Assembly: GCA_033297205.1 (NCBI GenBank)
Contig: MU859061.1
Location: forward strand, 310,001 to 374,000
Length of the DNA: 64,000 nucleotides
Direction: 5' to 3'
From: Pseudoneurospora amorphoporcata
Lineage: Eukaryota > Ascomycota > Sordariomycetes > Sordariales > Sordariaceae
The notes under the pieces are model-generated. The model did not search any database. It was given only the letters and a program-made list of their open reading frames with translations, and was not told the origin of the DNA. The stretch's first letter is position 1. Every line of letters begins with the position of its first letter. The translations under genes were made by a program, and so were the position numbers. Of the stretch, positions 21,380-30,740 are shown in pieces.

Positions 21380-23237
21380 CTAACCATCATGTTCCGCAAT
21401 AACCTCCTCAATCTCTCTTTCCTCCTGCTCACTCACTCCAGCCGCCGTCCACCCCGTCCCCGCCTGCACCAACAGGACAACCACACACAGCACCGCCGCG
21501 CTCTGATAAAGCGTCCTCAAAGCATTCTCATACCCCCTCACAGCGACCACCCTTTCTTCAACCGTCAAGAACCCCTCTTCATGCACCCTCGCCGGACTCC
21601 CCACCAAAACCGTAACCAACTTCTCCATCCTCTCCCTCGGCATGCCCTCTTCCCAACCAAGCTTCTCAAACCCTCTATACAGCGAAGCCCTCAACTCCCT
21701 CCCGAAAATCCCGCCTCCAATCGCCGTCCCAAAACTGCCCGCAAACCCACGGAAGGTAGCCAGAAGCCCCGTAACAATAAAGTGTTCCCGCACATGACTC
21801 AAATGCAGCAAATGCGCCATGGTGTAATTCACCGCCGCGCCCGTCGCCAGCCCGTTCACGAATATGGTAGCTACGTACCAACTCGTTGGGGTGGAAGCGT
21901 TGCTCACGTATCCCATTGCCAGGATCGCCAGTCCGAAAACGGACATGGAGAATAACGACGGGAACCAATACCCCTTGCTGGTGTGATCAGCGTGCGTCAT
22001 GTGCAGCCAGCCTACTAGCAATCCACCGGTTCCAAAACCTAGGTTCGTCGGGATCAAGATGGAGCCTGCAAGGGCCGGGGAGGCGCCGTGTACGGCGAGG
22101 GCGAAGATGGGGGCGTAGAAGAGGACGGTCCAGCGCGCGGACATGAAGCCTAATTGCGAGAGGCAGGACAAGAGAATACCGCGCGAGCGCAGGATGCGGA
22201 GGGGGAGGATGGGGTCTGATGCATAGCGGGATTCGATTACCAAGAAGAGGGAGAAGGTGAGGAGGGAGGAGAAAAAGGGTGTGTAGTGGATTCCTGTAGG
22301 GCCGGAGAGGGAGTAGAGGAGCAAAACGATGGTGGTGGTTAGTGTTACGGCTCCCGCGTAGTCGATCCCTTTCAATTTCTGGAGGTTGGTTTTCTCCGCG
22401 CCTCGTGCGGCCAAGGGAGAGCCGGAGGATAGGGTAAAAGAAGGGATGCTAGCGTAGACCCCGAGCCCTGCCAAAAGACCAAGAGGAGCTTGACCCCAGA
22501 AGAGCGCGCGCCAGCCAATTACGGGCAACAAAGCGCCGAAGACAACGGCTCCCGTCGACATGCCGATCGTAAATCCCGCGTTTGTCAAGCCAAACCAGAC
22601 CCCTCGACGACTTCTGGTGGTCAGTTGGATGACGAGAATAAATGCCAAAGTCATGATGCCACCCCCTCCCACGCCGACGATGGCTCGAGCGAACATGAAC
22701 AACCAGAGAGTAGTAGCCTGAGAGGCGACGAGGGAACCGGCGGAGAAAAAGAAGGAGGAGATCAGGATCATGAGACCCGGCGTGAAGATGGTGGATAAGC
22801 GACCGATTAAGGGAGCGACGGCTCCCGAGCTAATCAGGTAGACTCCTGTGAACCACATGGCTTGGTCGTAGGCGTCGAGGTCGGTGGCGATGGTGGATTG
22901 GATGGTGGAGATGCCGGACATGTTGCTTGCTTTGAATTTTGGGAGTGTTAGCACTTGTCTTGGAAAAGAGGGTATGTGAATAGTCAGCCATACCTTGGAG
23001 GAAGATGAGAGCCCACATGCTCAGGGCAATGGAGAGTCCCCGGCCAAATCCAATGGGCTTCTCATCTTGAGGTGGTGATGGTGGTGGTTCATTGCCGATG
23101 GTGTAGGAGCTGGCTGATTCGGAGTGGAGGAGAGGGGTGGTTTCCGCTGCTGAAGCTGTGAGAGTTGGTGACGAACTAACATCGTTTTCATCGGTATCGC
23201 CGTTTTGACGACGGAGGCCGTCTGTTTCAAAGGCCAT
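21380..23237 (-). CDS. MFS transporter, DHA2/Vba-like
   Basis: This is a multi-pass membrane transporter of the major facilitator superfamily, probably a proton antiporter of the 14-helix DHA2 group, which includes vacuolar basic amino acid (Vba) and multidrug exporters. Exons are 23237-22994 and 22929-21380 (64-nt intron), coding 597 aa. A hydrophilic, Ser/Pro-rich N-terminus (about 60 residues) precedes the first helix. Motif A-like APLIGRLSTIF follows helix 2, and an antiporter-type motif C region reads GAVVFGALLPVIGWRALF. Then VGVGGGGIMTLAFIL and numerous further hydrophobic spans follow. The TTPLLHSE stretch in the N-terminus contains a dileucine-like signal used for vacuolar sorting, which would suit a Vba-type protein. 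The substrate cannot be told from sequence. Confidence 0.85.
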
Positions 23238-24118
23238 GGTAAGTATGACCTTTATTCCCCTGATGTTGAGTTGTCGATGTCGTATGAACTCTTATCATAG
23301 ACAGTGATGATATATCTGGTCACCTCTTGGAAGTCATCGAAGAGACACGAGAATGAAGAGAGGAATGTCACGGAGACTTGAACAGAATTTCATCCCATCA
23401 CAGTTTCTTTTTGAAGATGAAGTAACGGTGAAGTTTTGATTTCCATTACCTGAAAAGTCGTCCGTCATCAAGGAACGCGAGTCCGAAACGGGTTGTCTGA
23501 TTGGTAGTAAGTGGGTGTAACCGTGGGGATTAAAGAACAAGGTACATTATTAATCGCTTTCAAACGGCCTTCCACATGCAGACGCCAGACTGCCGGGTTT
23601 ATAATATGTGCCTGAAAGAGATGCGTTGTCAACGGGGCACAGCTCAATGGTTTAGTCCCGCCGAACAGTCTGTGAAACATGGGATAAAAAGAAACATTGC
23701 TGAATGTTGAACATGATGTTGTGTATAAGTCGTTGATGGTTGCACTTTTAATGAAAAAGAGATGCCGGATGCAGGTCTCAGATTATGAACAGCCACCAAC
23801 CCTAACCCCGATCTACAACTTCTGGAAAGGGTATCCCCAGTTCTTGGCATCAACCTGAGCTCCCCCATGTCCGTGCCAAGACATTTCCACTTGCACCTCC
23901 GTCGACCGGCTCCCGGAGACTCCATCACGAAATGCCCCACTGTCCCGCTCGGTCATTACTGTACTCGATACAATCCACTTGGTGTTGAGGTCACTGACAG
24001 TTTTTTATATCATCAGTAAATATCTTCACTTGAACTTTCTCGCTCATACAAACCACTCAGGGAACCACTCCCCTCCTCTCACACCATCACCACCACCATC
24101 AGACTCCACACAGACACA
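23238..24118. other. Divergent promoter region MFS transporter / dihydroorotase
   Basis: No gene is supported. A TTTTTTATAT stretch at 24001-24010 is about 110 bases before the dihydroorotase ATG, and the leader between is C/A-rich. Confidence 0.4.
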
Positions 24119-25247
24119 ATGCCCCTCAAGGATTCTTACCTCCTCCCCGCTGCGGCGGACATGCACGTCCACTTGCGCAACGCCCCCGGCCCCATCGCCG
24201 AGCTGGTGACCCCGACCATCCGCAAGGCCGGCATTGACACCGTCTTCGTCATGCCCAACTTGGCTCCTCGCCCCGTCGTCACCGTCGATGAGGCTCTCGA
24301 GTACAAGAAGGCTCTCCAGGCTTACGACCCCGAGGTCAACTACCTCATGTCTCTCTATCTCCACGAGAGCATCACGCCCGATGAGATCCGCAAGGCCAAG
24401 AAGGCCGGTATTGCCGGTGTCAAGGTATATTTCTTTTTCCCTCCCCATTCTTATCATATCACTGACACACACCAAAAAGGCCTACCCCCGCGGCGCAACC
24501 ACCAACTCCCAATGGGGCGTCATCTCCTTCGACCCCTTCCACTCGGTCCTCTCCACCATGGAATCCGAAGGTCTGGTCCTGAACCTCCACGGCGAGATGC
24601 CCTCCTCCGCCTCAGAAAACATCACGGTAATGAACGCCGAATCTAAGTTCCTCCCCACCCTCACCTCTCTGCACAGCAAATACCCCAAGCTCAAGATCGT
24701 CCTCGAGCACTGCACCACCGCCGACGCCGTCGCCGCCGTCCGCGCCTGCGGCCCCAACGTGGTGGCCACCATCACCGCCCACCATTTATCCCTGCTCGTA
24801 GACGACTGGAGCGCCAACGTGCACCACTACTGCAAACCCTCCGCCAAGTCACCCGAGGACCGCCGGGCGCTTTTGCAAGCGCTGGTGACGAGCAAGGGTA
24901 AGTTCTTCCTTGGCACGGACTCGGCGCCGCATGATATCTCGAGCAAGAAGGGCAAGGGGAACACGGCGGCCGGTGTTTTCACGCAGCCGTATGCGCTGGG
25001 GTACGTGTTGACTGCGCTGGAGGAGGGGATTGCGAGGGGGGATGTCAAGGAGGAGGACGTAACGGAGGAGGTGTTGGCGGGCTTCTTTAGCGGGTATGGA
25101 CGCAAGTTTTATGAAGTGAAGCCGGCGGAGAGGAAGATTCTGGTTAAGAAGGGTGGGGCGACGGTGGAGGAGAGTTTGAAGACGGATAAGGTCGAGATTG
25201 TGCCGTACAGGAGCGGGGAGAAGACTTGGAGTGTTGAGTGGCAGTGA
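24119..25247 (+). CDS. URA4: Dihydroorotase (third step of de novo pyrimidine synthesis)
   Basis: This zinc amidohydrolase cyclises carbamoyl-aspartate to dihydroorotate in the cytosol. Exons are 24119-24424 and 24480-25247 (55-nt intron), coding 357 aa, the size of class II (PyrC/URA4) enzymes. Metal ligands are visible: His16 and His18 in DMHVHLRN, Lys102 in VKAYPRGATTNS (the lysine that is carboxylated in PyrC), histidines in LNLHGE and LEHCTT, and Asp in GTDSAPHD. The substrate loop TAHHL is present. The intron falls exactly after the Lys102 codon. In fungi this activity is a separate protein, apart from the CPS/ATC multifunctional enzyme. It is divergent from the MFS gene. Confidence 0.96.
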
Positions 25248-25737
25248 GTTACTCACGTCTGGGGATACGTGGGAGTTGGTCTGCTTGTGAGTTCAAGTGG
25301 GGAAAAGTATGGGGTCAAAAAATGAACAAAATGGGGAGTTTGGGTCTGGGGTGGTTTTGTGATTCAAGTCGGCTTACCATATGTGGGAAGCGTCACTACA
25401 GAGATACAGTAGAAATCTGTTAGATTTATACAACAAGTTGTCGTTAAGCTGGCAATACTTTGCTGTCGGTTTCCCCAGTTGCTTTCTAGTCAAGGCTTTA
25501 TAAGGGGCGACAAATTGTCATGTTCAAGTTTCGCTGTATGTTCAAAAACAGAATTCCAATCTCTTCATCTGATGCCCGGCGACAATGCCGCAAAAACATC
25601 ATTCAGACAGCCATTAATAATCGCTTATGGGTTTGATCGTATGCACATTTTCCCAGTACGCCCACCCCGAGTACTATTAACACCAAAAAATGAACATGAA
25701 AGAAAGGGGGTATCACCACAGGCCGTTAAACCGAGTC
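25248..25737. other. Convergent 3' region dihydroorotase / coiled-coil gene
   Basis: It holds the 3' UTRs of two convergent genes. No further feature is seen. Confidence 0.5.
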
Positions 25738-27460
25738 TCACGACACCACCGGCGGCTGTGGTACCTCCGGCGGTACCCCCGTCACGCCAGAACCATTACT
25801 CCCACTCATCTCTCCCGAACCACTACTTTCAGCAGCCTCGTTCGCAGCCGTCTCCTCCGCCACAGCCTGTGCAGCTTGCGCCTGTTGCTCAGCATCCAAC
25901 TTCTGCAGTTCCTTCTGCCTCTCCTTCTCAGCCCTATCAATGATATCATCATCATCACTCCAGAACTCATCATCATCCGGCAGCTCAGGCATTGCCATCC
26001 TCTTCCAGAACCGTAGCTCCTGCCTCATGGCCTTGGCATCCACCGTGCGCTCCCAGCGCTTCTCATCCTTGTCGTACTCAGCACGGAACTTTCGCACAAG
26101 CTCGTTGGCCTTGCCGGCGTGTGCCTGCATTTCCCAGATCTGCTCGCGGAGTCGACTGTTCTCGGCGCGCGCCTCGGCTAGTTGGGTGCGGTATGAGTGG
26201 TGCCAGGCTGCCACGTCTTGGACGTGCTTGGCTTTGTACTCGTGGAACTTCTTGAGCATGGTGTACATGACTTGTGAGTATTGTGAGAGGAGAGCGGCGT
26301 TGGCGTCTCGGGAGAACTTTGCCTTTTCTAGGGCCTCGGTGAGGATGGACACTAGCTGGTCTATGTTCTCGTCTTGGTCTACTGATGAGTTAGCAAATTT
26401 AGGGCTATGATGATGCAAACAAGAGGATGAGAGACATACTCTTGAGTTCTTCCCCGGCGGCATTGAGTAGGTCGTCATTTGTCAGAGACTGTGACCTTGC
26501 CCGCCCGCGAACTTTGCCAACCCCTGAGACTACCTCCTCTAAGGCGCGTTGGTTGTGCGCGAGCTGTCGGCTCAACTCCTCAACCAAGCCGTAAATGTAA
26601 TTTAGCTCGGCTTGGTGCCCTGCCGGTGTGGGGAGGCCAACCATGGCCGTGGGCATATTTCCAGCGTGCATGCCGTTCATTGCCTCTTCTTCGTCGGTTT
26701 CTTCTGACTTCTCTCTGGGTTTTGGCCTGGCTATTTTGCCGGCTGGAAGCGATTCTGCTCTTCTTCGGCCGCTCGATGATAGTGGAAGTTCGCGCGGAGT
26801 AGGGAGAGCCGACCTGGGTACACAAGGTCGGGTTACAGACTTTGGTTTCTTTACGTCCTCAACAAACTCAGCAAATGCACTGTCAGCTTCCAAGGTCTGA
26901 GCAACGTTATCGCCGCTGATCTCTCGAACTAGGTCAAGGCGAGGTCTTTCAGACGCACGAGGTGTGTCCGGAGATCGAAAAACGCTTGCGGAACGAGGCC
27001 TTGGCGCAGACGGAAGTGTTGGTGAAGTAGGAGGTGTTGGTGAAGTAGGAGGTGTTGGTGAAGGATCCGAGGTCGCAGCAGAACCGGGATTCTAGTCCTT
27101 AGATGTACTCGTTCGTGTCTGTCCACGGATCCATTCAAGAGACGGCGGCTCTAGAATCTGTCTACGTTGACGGGATGATGTGCTGGAAGAACCGGCTCTG
27201 TCAGGGTCGTGATTCTCCTTCTGTGAGCCTTCTCGTGGCCGGCGTTGATGCTGTGGATTCGAGATGGAGCCGTGGATAAACGGAGATGTTGTATTCAGTG
27301 AAGGCTCCAGAGGAACCCTACTTGCCAACTTTGCTGTTTTCCCTGTTGTGGTTTCCAGTGACTGTCGCGAATCTGGGGATGCGCCCGAGTGTTTGTCCGG
27401 ACCTTCGTCGTCCTTGTCTGAGCCCGATCGGGGGCGACTCGTAGAGCGTCCCAGCACTAT
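25738..27460 (-). pseudogene. Coiled-coil protein gene with ATA in place of the start and one in-frame TAG
   Basis: I do not recognise the family. Exons would be 27460-26440 and 26381-25738 (58-nt intron, GCTAAC branch). The frame is open from 27460 to the end except for a TAG at 27094-27092, and no ATG lies in frame upstream of it. The C-terminal exon predicts a coiled coil of about 130 residues (ENIDQLVSILTEALEKAKF... to ELRFWKRMAMPELPDDDEF) and an Ala/Gln-rich tail. Upstream parts are disordered and Ser/Pro/Arg-rich, with a PTPPTS repeat. An ATA at 27460-27458 stands in strong start context (CACA before, G after). If ATA were read as AUG and TAG as UGG, the protein would be 554 aa. It may be a decaying gene, a gene expressed only after A-to-I mRNA editing, or one with a start I cannot see. 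Without either change, the first downstream in-frame ATG is near 26687. It is divergent from MED1. Confidence 0.6.
27016..27062 (-). repeat. 18-bp tandem repeat within the coiled-coil gene
   Basis: There are 2.6 copies of an 18-base unit, GTGTTGGTGAAGTAGGAG on the plus strand. Read on the minus strand in the gene's frame it encodes repeated PTPPTS. The period of six codons keeps the frame. Confidence 0.8.
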
Positions 27461-28289
27461 TGTGACGGTAGAGTTATTGATGCCGCGAAGTATGTAGACG
27501 TAACGATGAGTCCGTGTCTTGGCGTCGTGATCGGGATGGAGGATAGGAGCAGCTTTGTGCGATGGACGATTGCGTTTATGCGGTGGTGATGTGCTAGCTA
27601 GCGCGCGTGGTGGTAATCAATTCGCCCTGGCTAGTTGAGTTACTCTTTGCTGGTCAAGAAGATGTATGCTGGCTGTGAAAAAGCTGTGCGCGAAAATCGA
27701 GATGGTTGAGAAGAAGAGGGAGAAAGATGCTTGTTGTTGGGAGGTTTTGTCTTGTTGACATTGGATGTTGATTGTCGAGGGGCACTACACTAGCTGACCT
27801 CACTCATGCCTGCCGGTGGGAACTGGCCCCACCTGCCTTCAACCTAATGGGATTGCAGGTGCCAAAGTCAGTGAAGGATCGCTGAAGCCAGCGGCAGTTA
27901 CAGTGGGTTGGGCGCTACCAGTACACGGGCTCGAGGTAACTTCACGGCAACATCAATTCTTGACCTTGTTCCTGCTTGCTCCCTCTCCTTCACACTTCTA
28001 AAAGCCTCCCGTCAAACATATTTTATTTGGCGAAAATAACAATCCAACACACACTCAACTTAATCATCTTATCGACACTTCTGGATTGGTCATTTGGGCA
28101 GGCCCATATCAATCAACATTATCATTATTTGGGATCACGGACAGCAGAGAGAGCTCACAAGACTGACCCTCCATTCGCTCTCCCAGGTTTTGGTCTCGGT
28201 TGATTGGCCGCTATCTGTCAGCTTTCACTCCCACTTTCAACAGCGGCAGAGGAACATATTTCACCCACATATGATAAACAAACGGCAAG
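27461..28289. other. Divergent promoter region coiled-coil gene / MED1
   Basis: On the minus strand there are only two ATGs between 27461 and 27820 (27761 and about 27807). Both lead to short frames that cannot join the coiled-coil frame through a visible intron. On the plus side an upstream ATG precedes MED1 (separate entry). No independent gene is supported. Confidence 0.45.
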
Positions 28290-28528
28290 ATGACGACGCC
28301 AACGCCCATGAAGCATACTCTTTCCCAGCAAGGGAGCGGCAGGACGCCCTCACAAACACAACATGGGGTAGCAGCCACTCCTCCTGTATCAACACCATTC
28401 TCCATGGCTCATGCTGCTCTCTCCCCTCACGGTTCCCGCCTCTCGCCGCAGGCAGTCAAGAAATCCCCGGCCATTTCGGCCGCTGCCCTGCTGAATCATC
28501 CCACCAGCAACAGCGCCGTCAGCTTTGA
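28271..28528 (+). promoter_or_regulatory. uORF overlapping the MED1 start
   Basis: An ATG at 28271, 19 bases before the MED1 ATG, opens an 85-codon frame out of register that ends at 28528, beyond the main start. If it is transcribed, it would reduce initiation at MED1 unless bypassed. Confidence 0.5.
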
Positions 28529-30575
28529 CAGTCCCTCTGCTGCCGCTGCCTTTAGCCATTTGCAGCTCTCTGACCTGGATTTCAAGAGCCTGGGTGGTCT
28601 AGCTGGCCTTCAAGTGGGGAGGAATACCGAAGATGAAAAGGCCAAACGTCTAGATGAAGTCATCTCCATCCTCAGCCAAACCCGTGGTTATGTTAGCGAG
28701 GCCGGCCTCGAGAGACTGGCTCATAAGCTAGGGCTGGAGTGCATGTGGGATGAGCATATTGGCGGGGAGTCGAAGCGAACCCTCATCATAGCTGGTTCAG
28801 CCCTTGAGCTTCTCATAGGCTTTACAGACAACATCGTCCAGTCGCTTGCTTTGGCCTTTCCCGAGTCTTCGGATAGTGTCAACAAGCACGCCGAAGATGC
28901 AGGAAACATTCTTCTGGAGAACCTCAAGCTCCAGCCGGGCCAAAGTCCACTGACCAAGCAGCTCGACAGCTTCTCTGTCAACTTTGAGCGTTTGGCCATC
29001 TTGGATAAGCTGAGCATTGCCTCGGTACTTAACCTGTACGAGGCTATTGCCGGAGTCTATGACAGCCTGAGTCGGTTGCATCAGTGGGAGCTGCAAAAGG
29101 TTCGTGAGGATGCGTCCCTCGCCGGACGGAGTGATGAGTATCTTCGCAACATCGTCCTTTGCACACGCAGCGGAACTCCTGCGATGAACGCCAGGGGCAA
29201 AGTAGGCATGAGAATTGACTACTGGAAAGACAAGCATCTTCAGCCCCCGACAAATCCACAGATGGCCGCCTATGTTGAGAAGCACGAGAAGATCTGGGGA
29301 ATCCTTGTCGGATGTGCCCCCATCAACATGAATCTTGATGTGAACGTTCATCCCGTTCGGGTTTCTCACCATTGGATCCCCGAGGGTGTTGAGAGACCGC
29401 ATATTCCTGGAGACCTACAAACGGGTCCTATGGTTCAGTGGCTGGAGCCCCAAGATACACTCGTTCCACCAGATCCTGAAAAGGCTGGGGATTCTCTTCT
29501 GGGCCCCCGTCTGCCCTCGGTCACTTTCAGCGCCACTTTCGATCCTCCTATGCCTATCTCTTTAGGGCTTTGGGAACAGCTTCGGAGCATGGGCATCGGG
29601 ATACCACCCATGGTTGCGTCAAAGTCCTTCGACCTCCTCGTGTTCCCCATGGCACCCGGTGACTATTATGACCCGTCTGAACTCCGAGAAATTCACAGCA
29701 CCAAAGACGTCAAGTACCAGCTACCAGGCTCACCAGCTTGGAATTCGAGGAAACACGCCAACTCACTCTACATCTACAAACCCGTATACGGCAAGACCTT
29801 GACCGAGGCATCCTTCTCACACCCGCAGCAGCTCATCGCCATGCTGCCCTACCTCAGACAATACGCCTTCCTTTCCACCCTACTAGAAAACAGTTTCAAA
29901 GAGGACACCGGTCCCAAACGGACTCCTCCCCAAACCACGATGCACCCAGGCACTCTCTCGAAAAAGACCACCACCAACCGCGACGAATTCAACCGCTTCA
30001 TGAGCCTCTCCTCCGCCATCATCGAATCCCCCAACAACGACGCCCCAACACCAATGGATATCACCTCCATGTCCATCGACCCCGTCTCCCAACCCAGCCA
30101 TCCCCATCCGAGCGGCACCGTCCCAATGTCCATCGACGGCGCCTCCCAATCCCAGCTCCTCCCCTCCCAAGCCGCCCACTCCCAACCCACCTCCCACTTC
30201 AACACCCAAGTCCCTCCCACCGGTGGCCCCAACAGTCACCCCAACACCCACGCCTTCTCCAACAGCAGCCACACCCTCACCTCGGGACCCTCCGGCTCAG
30301 AGCCCGAAGCAATCAAAATCGATATCAACCTTACCATGGCTCACGGTCCCCGGTTACAAATCGCCTTCCCCTTCCGCGCCTCCGAGACCGCCATCGTTGT
30401 CTTGGAAATCCGCGAAAACGGCCAGGTACACGTGGAATCTCAGAACGTTCTGGGTGAGCGGAACAGGGTGGCGCCGAACGGACGGGAGAGAAGGCCGGAG
30501 GATCTGGGCAAGATGTTGGAGACATTGGAGGATATCGGGAAGTGGGTGGAATTTGTTAGGACGCGGTGGGCTTAG
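28290..30575 (+). CDS. med1: Mediator complex subunit MED1
   Basis: MED1 belongs to the Mediator middle module, which links activators to RNA polymerase II. It is a single exon of 761 aa. After a Ser/Ala-rich leader, the conserved fungal MED1 domain starts near residue 110 (EDEKAKRLDEVISILSQTRG), continues with VSEAGLERLAHKLGLECMWDE and LIIAGSALELLIGF. It extends through a region with LYEAIAGVYDSLSRLHQWE, MRIDYWKD and VRVSHHWIPE. A Ser/Pro/His-rich linker (about 545-665) precedes a short beta-rich end, LQIAFPFRASETAIVVLEI. The stop is TAG. The frame continues past it through a second TAG for 55 codons of acidic, repetitive sequence (see findings). An overlapping uORF precedes the start. Confidence 0.88.
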   Translation: MTTPTPMKHTLSQQGSGRTPSQTQHGVAATPPVSTPFSMAHAALSPHGSRLSPQAVKKSPAISAAALLNHPTSNSAVSFDSPSAAAAFSHLQLSDLDFKSLGGLAGLQVGRNTEDEKAKRLDEVISILSQTRGYVSEAGLERLAHKLGLECMWDEHIGGESKRTLIIAGSALELLIGFTDNIVQSLALAFPESSDSVNKHAEDAGNILLENLKLQPGQSPLTKQLDSFSVNFERLAILDKLSIASVLNLYEAIAGVYDSLSRLHQWELQKVREDASLAGRSDEYLRNIVLCTRSGTPAMNARGKVGMRIDYWKDKHLQPPTNPQMAAYVEKHEKIWGILVGCAPINMNLDVNVHPVRVSHHWIPEGVERPHIPGDLQTGPMVQWLEPQDTLVPPDPEKAGDSLLGPRLPSVTFSATFDPPMPISLGLWEQLRSMGIGIPPMVASKSFDLLVFPMAPGDYYDPSELREIHSTKDVKYQLPGSPAWNSRKHANSLYIYKPVYGKTLTEASFSHPQQLIAMLPYLRQYAFLSTLLENSFKEDTGPKRTPPQTTMHPGTLSKKTTTNRDEFNRFMSLSSAIIESPNNDAPTPMDITSMSIDPVSQPSHPHPSGTVPMSIDGASQSQLLPSQAAHSQPTSHFNTQVPPTGGPNSHPNTHAFSNSSHTLTSGPSGSEPEAIKIDINLTMAHGPRLQIAFPFRASETAIVVLEIRENGQVHVESQNVLGERNRVAPNGRERRPEDLGKMLETLEDIGKWVEFVRTRWA

Positions 30576-30740
30576 GGGGCTCAGGGGGCTTAGGGAGCTC
30601 AAGGGGGTGAGGACATGGAGGCGGATAAAGAGGGAGATATATATGAAGAGAGTGAGACGGAGAGGGGTAGTAGTGGGAGTGAGACGGAGAAGGAGAGTGA
30701 GACGGAGAGGGGCAGTAGTGGGGGTGAAGATGGGGTTTGA
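30576..30740 (+). other. In-frame 3' extension of MED1 containing a second TAG
   Basis: Directly after the MED1 TAG the same frame reads GAQGA, a second TAG (30591-30593), then GAQGGEDMEADKEGD and two similar SETERGSSG blocks before TGA at 30738-30740. The composition is acidic and protein-like. It may be untranslated 3' UTR with a purine-rich repeat, or a C-terminal tail made by readthrough or by UAG editing. Confidence 0.4.
30650..30722 (+). repeat. Two 28-bp repeats, 45-bp period
   Basis: Copies at 30650-30677 and 30695-30722 differ by one base (T/C) and begin GAGTGAGACGGAGAGGGG. The period is 15 codons, so the MED1 frame would be kept. Confidence 0.8.

Noticed and set aside
23640..23680. 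tRNA-like box A sequence (AGCTCAATGGTTTAG)
   Set aside because: No matching T-arm, anticodon stem or acceptor can be folded around it.
27016..27062. Possible CRISPR-like or regulatory repeat array
   Set aside because: The 18-bp units are direct, without spacers, and stay in the frame of a coding sequence as PTPPTS repeats.
27000..27150. An intron removing the TAG at 27094-27092
   Set aside because: The available GT sites (for example GTACAT, GTAGAC, GTCTCT) paired with downstream AGs do not keep the frame and lack a proper branch site; the shortest option is too short for a fungal intron.
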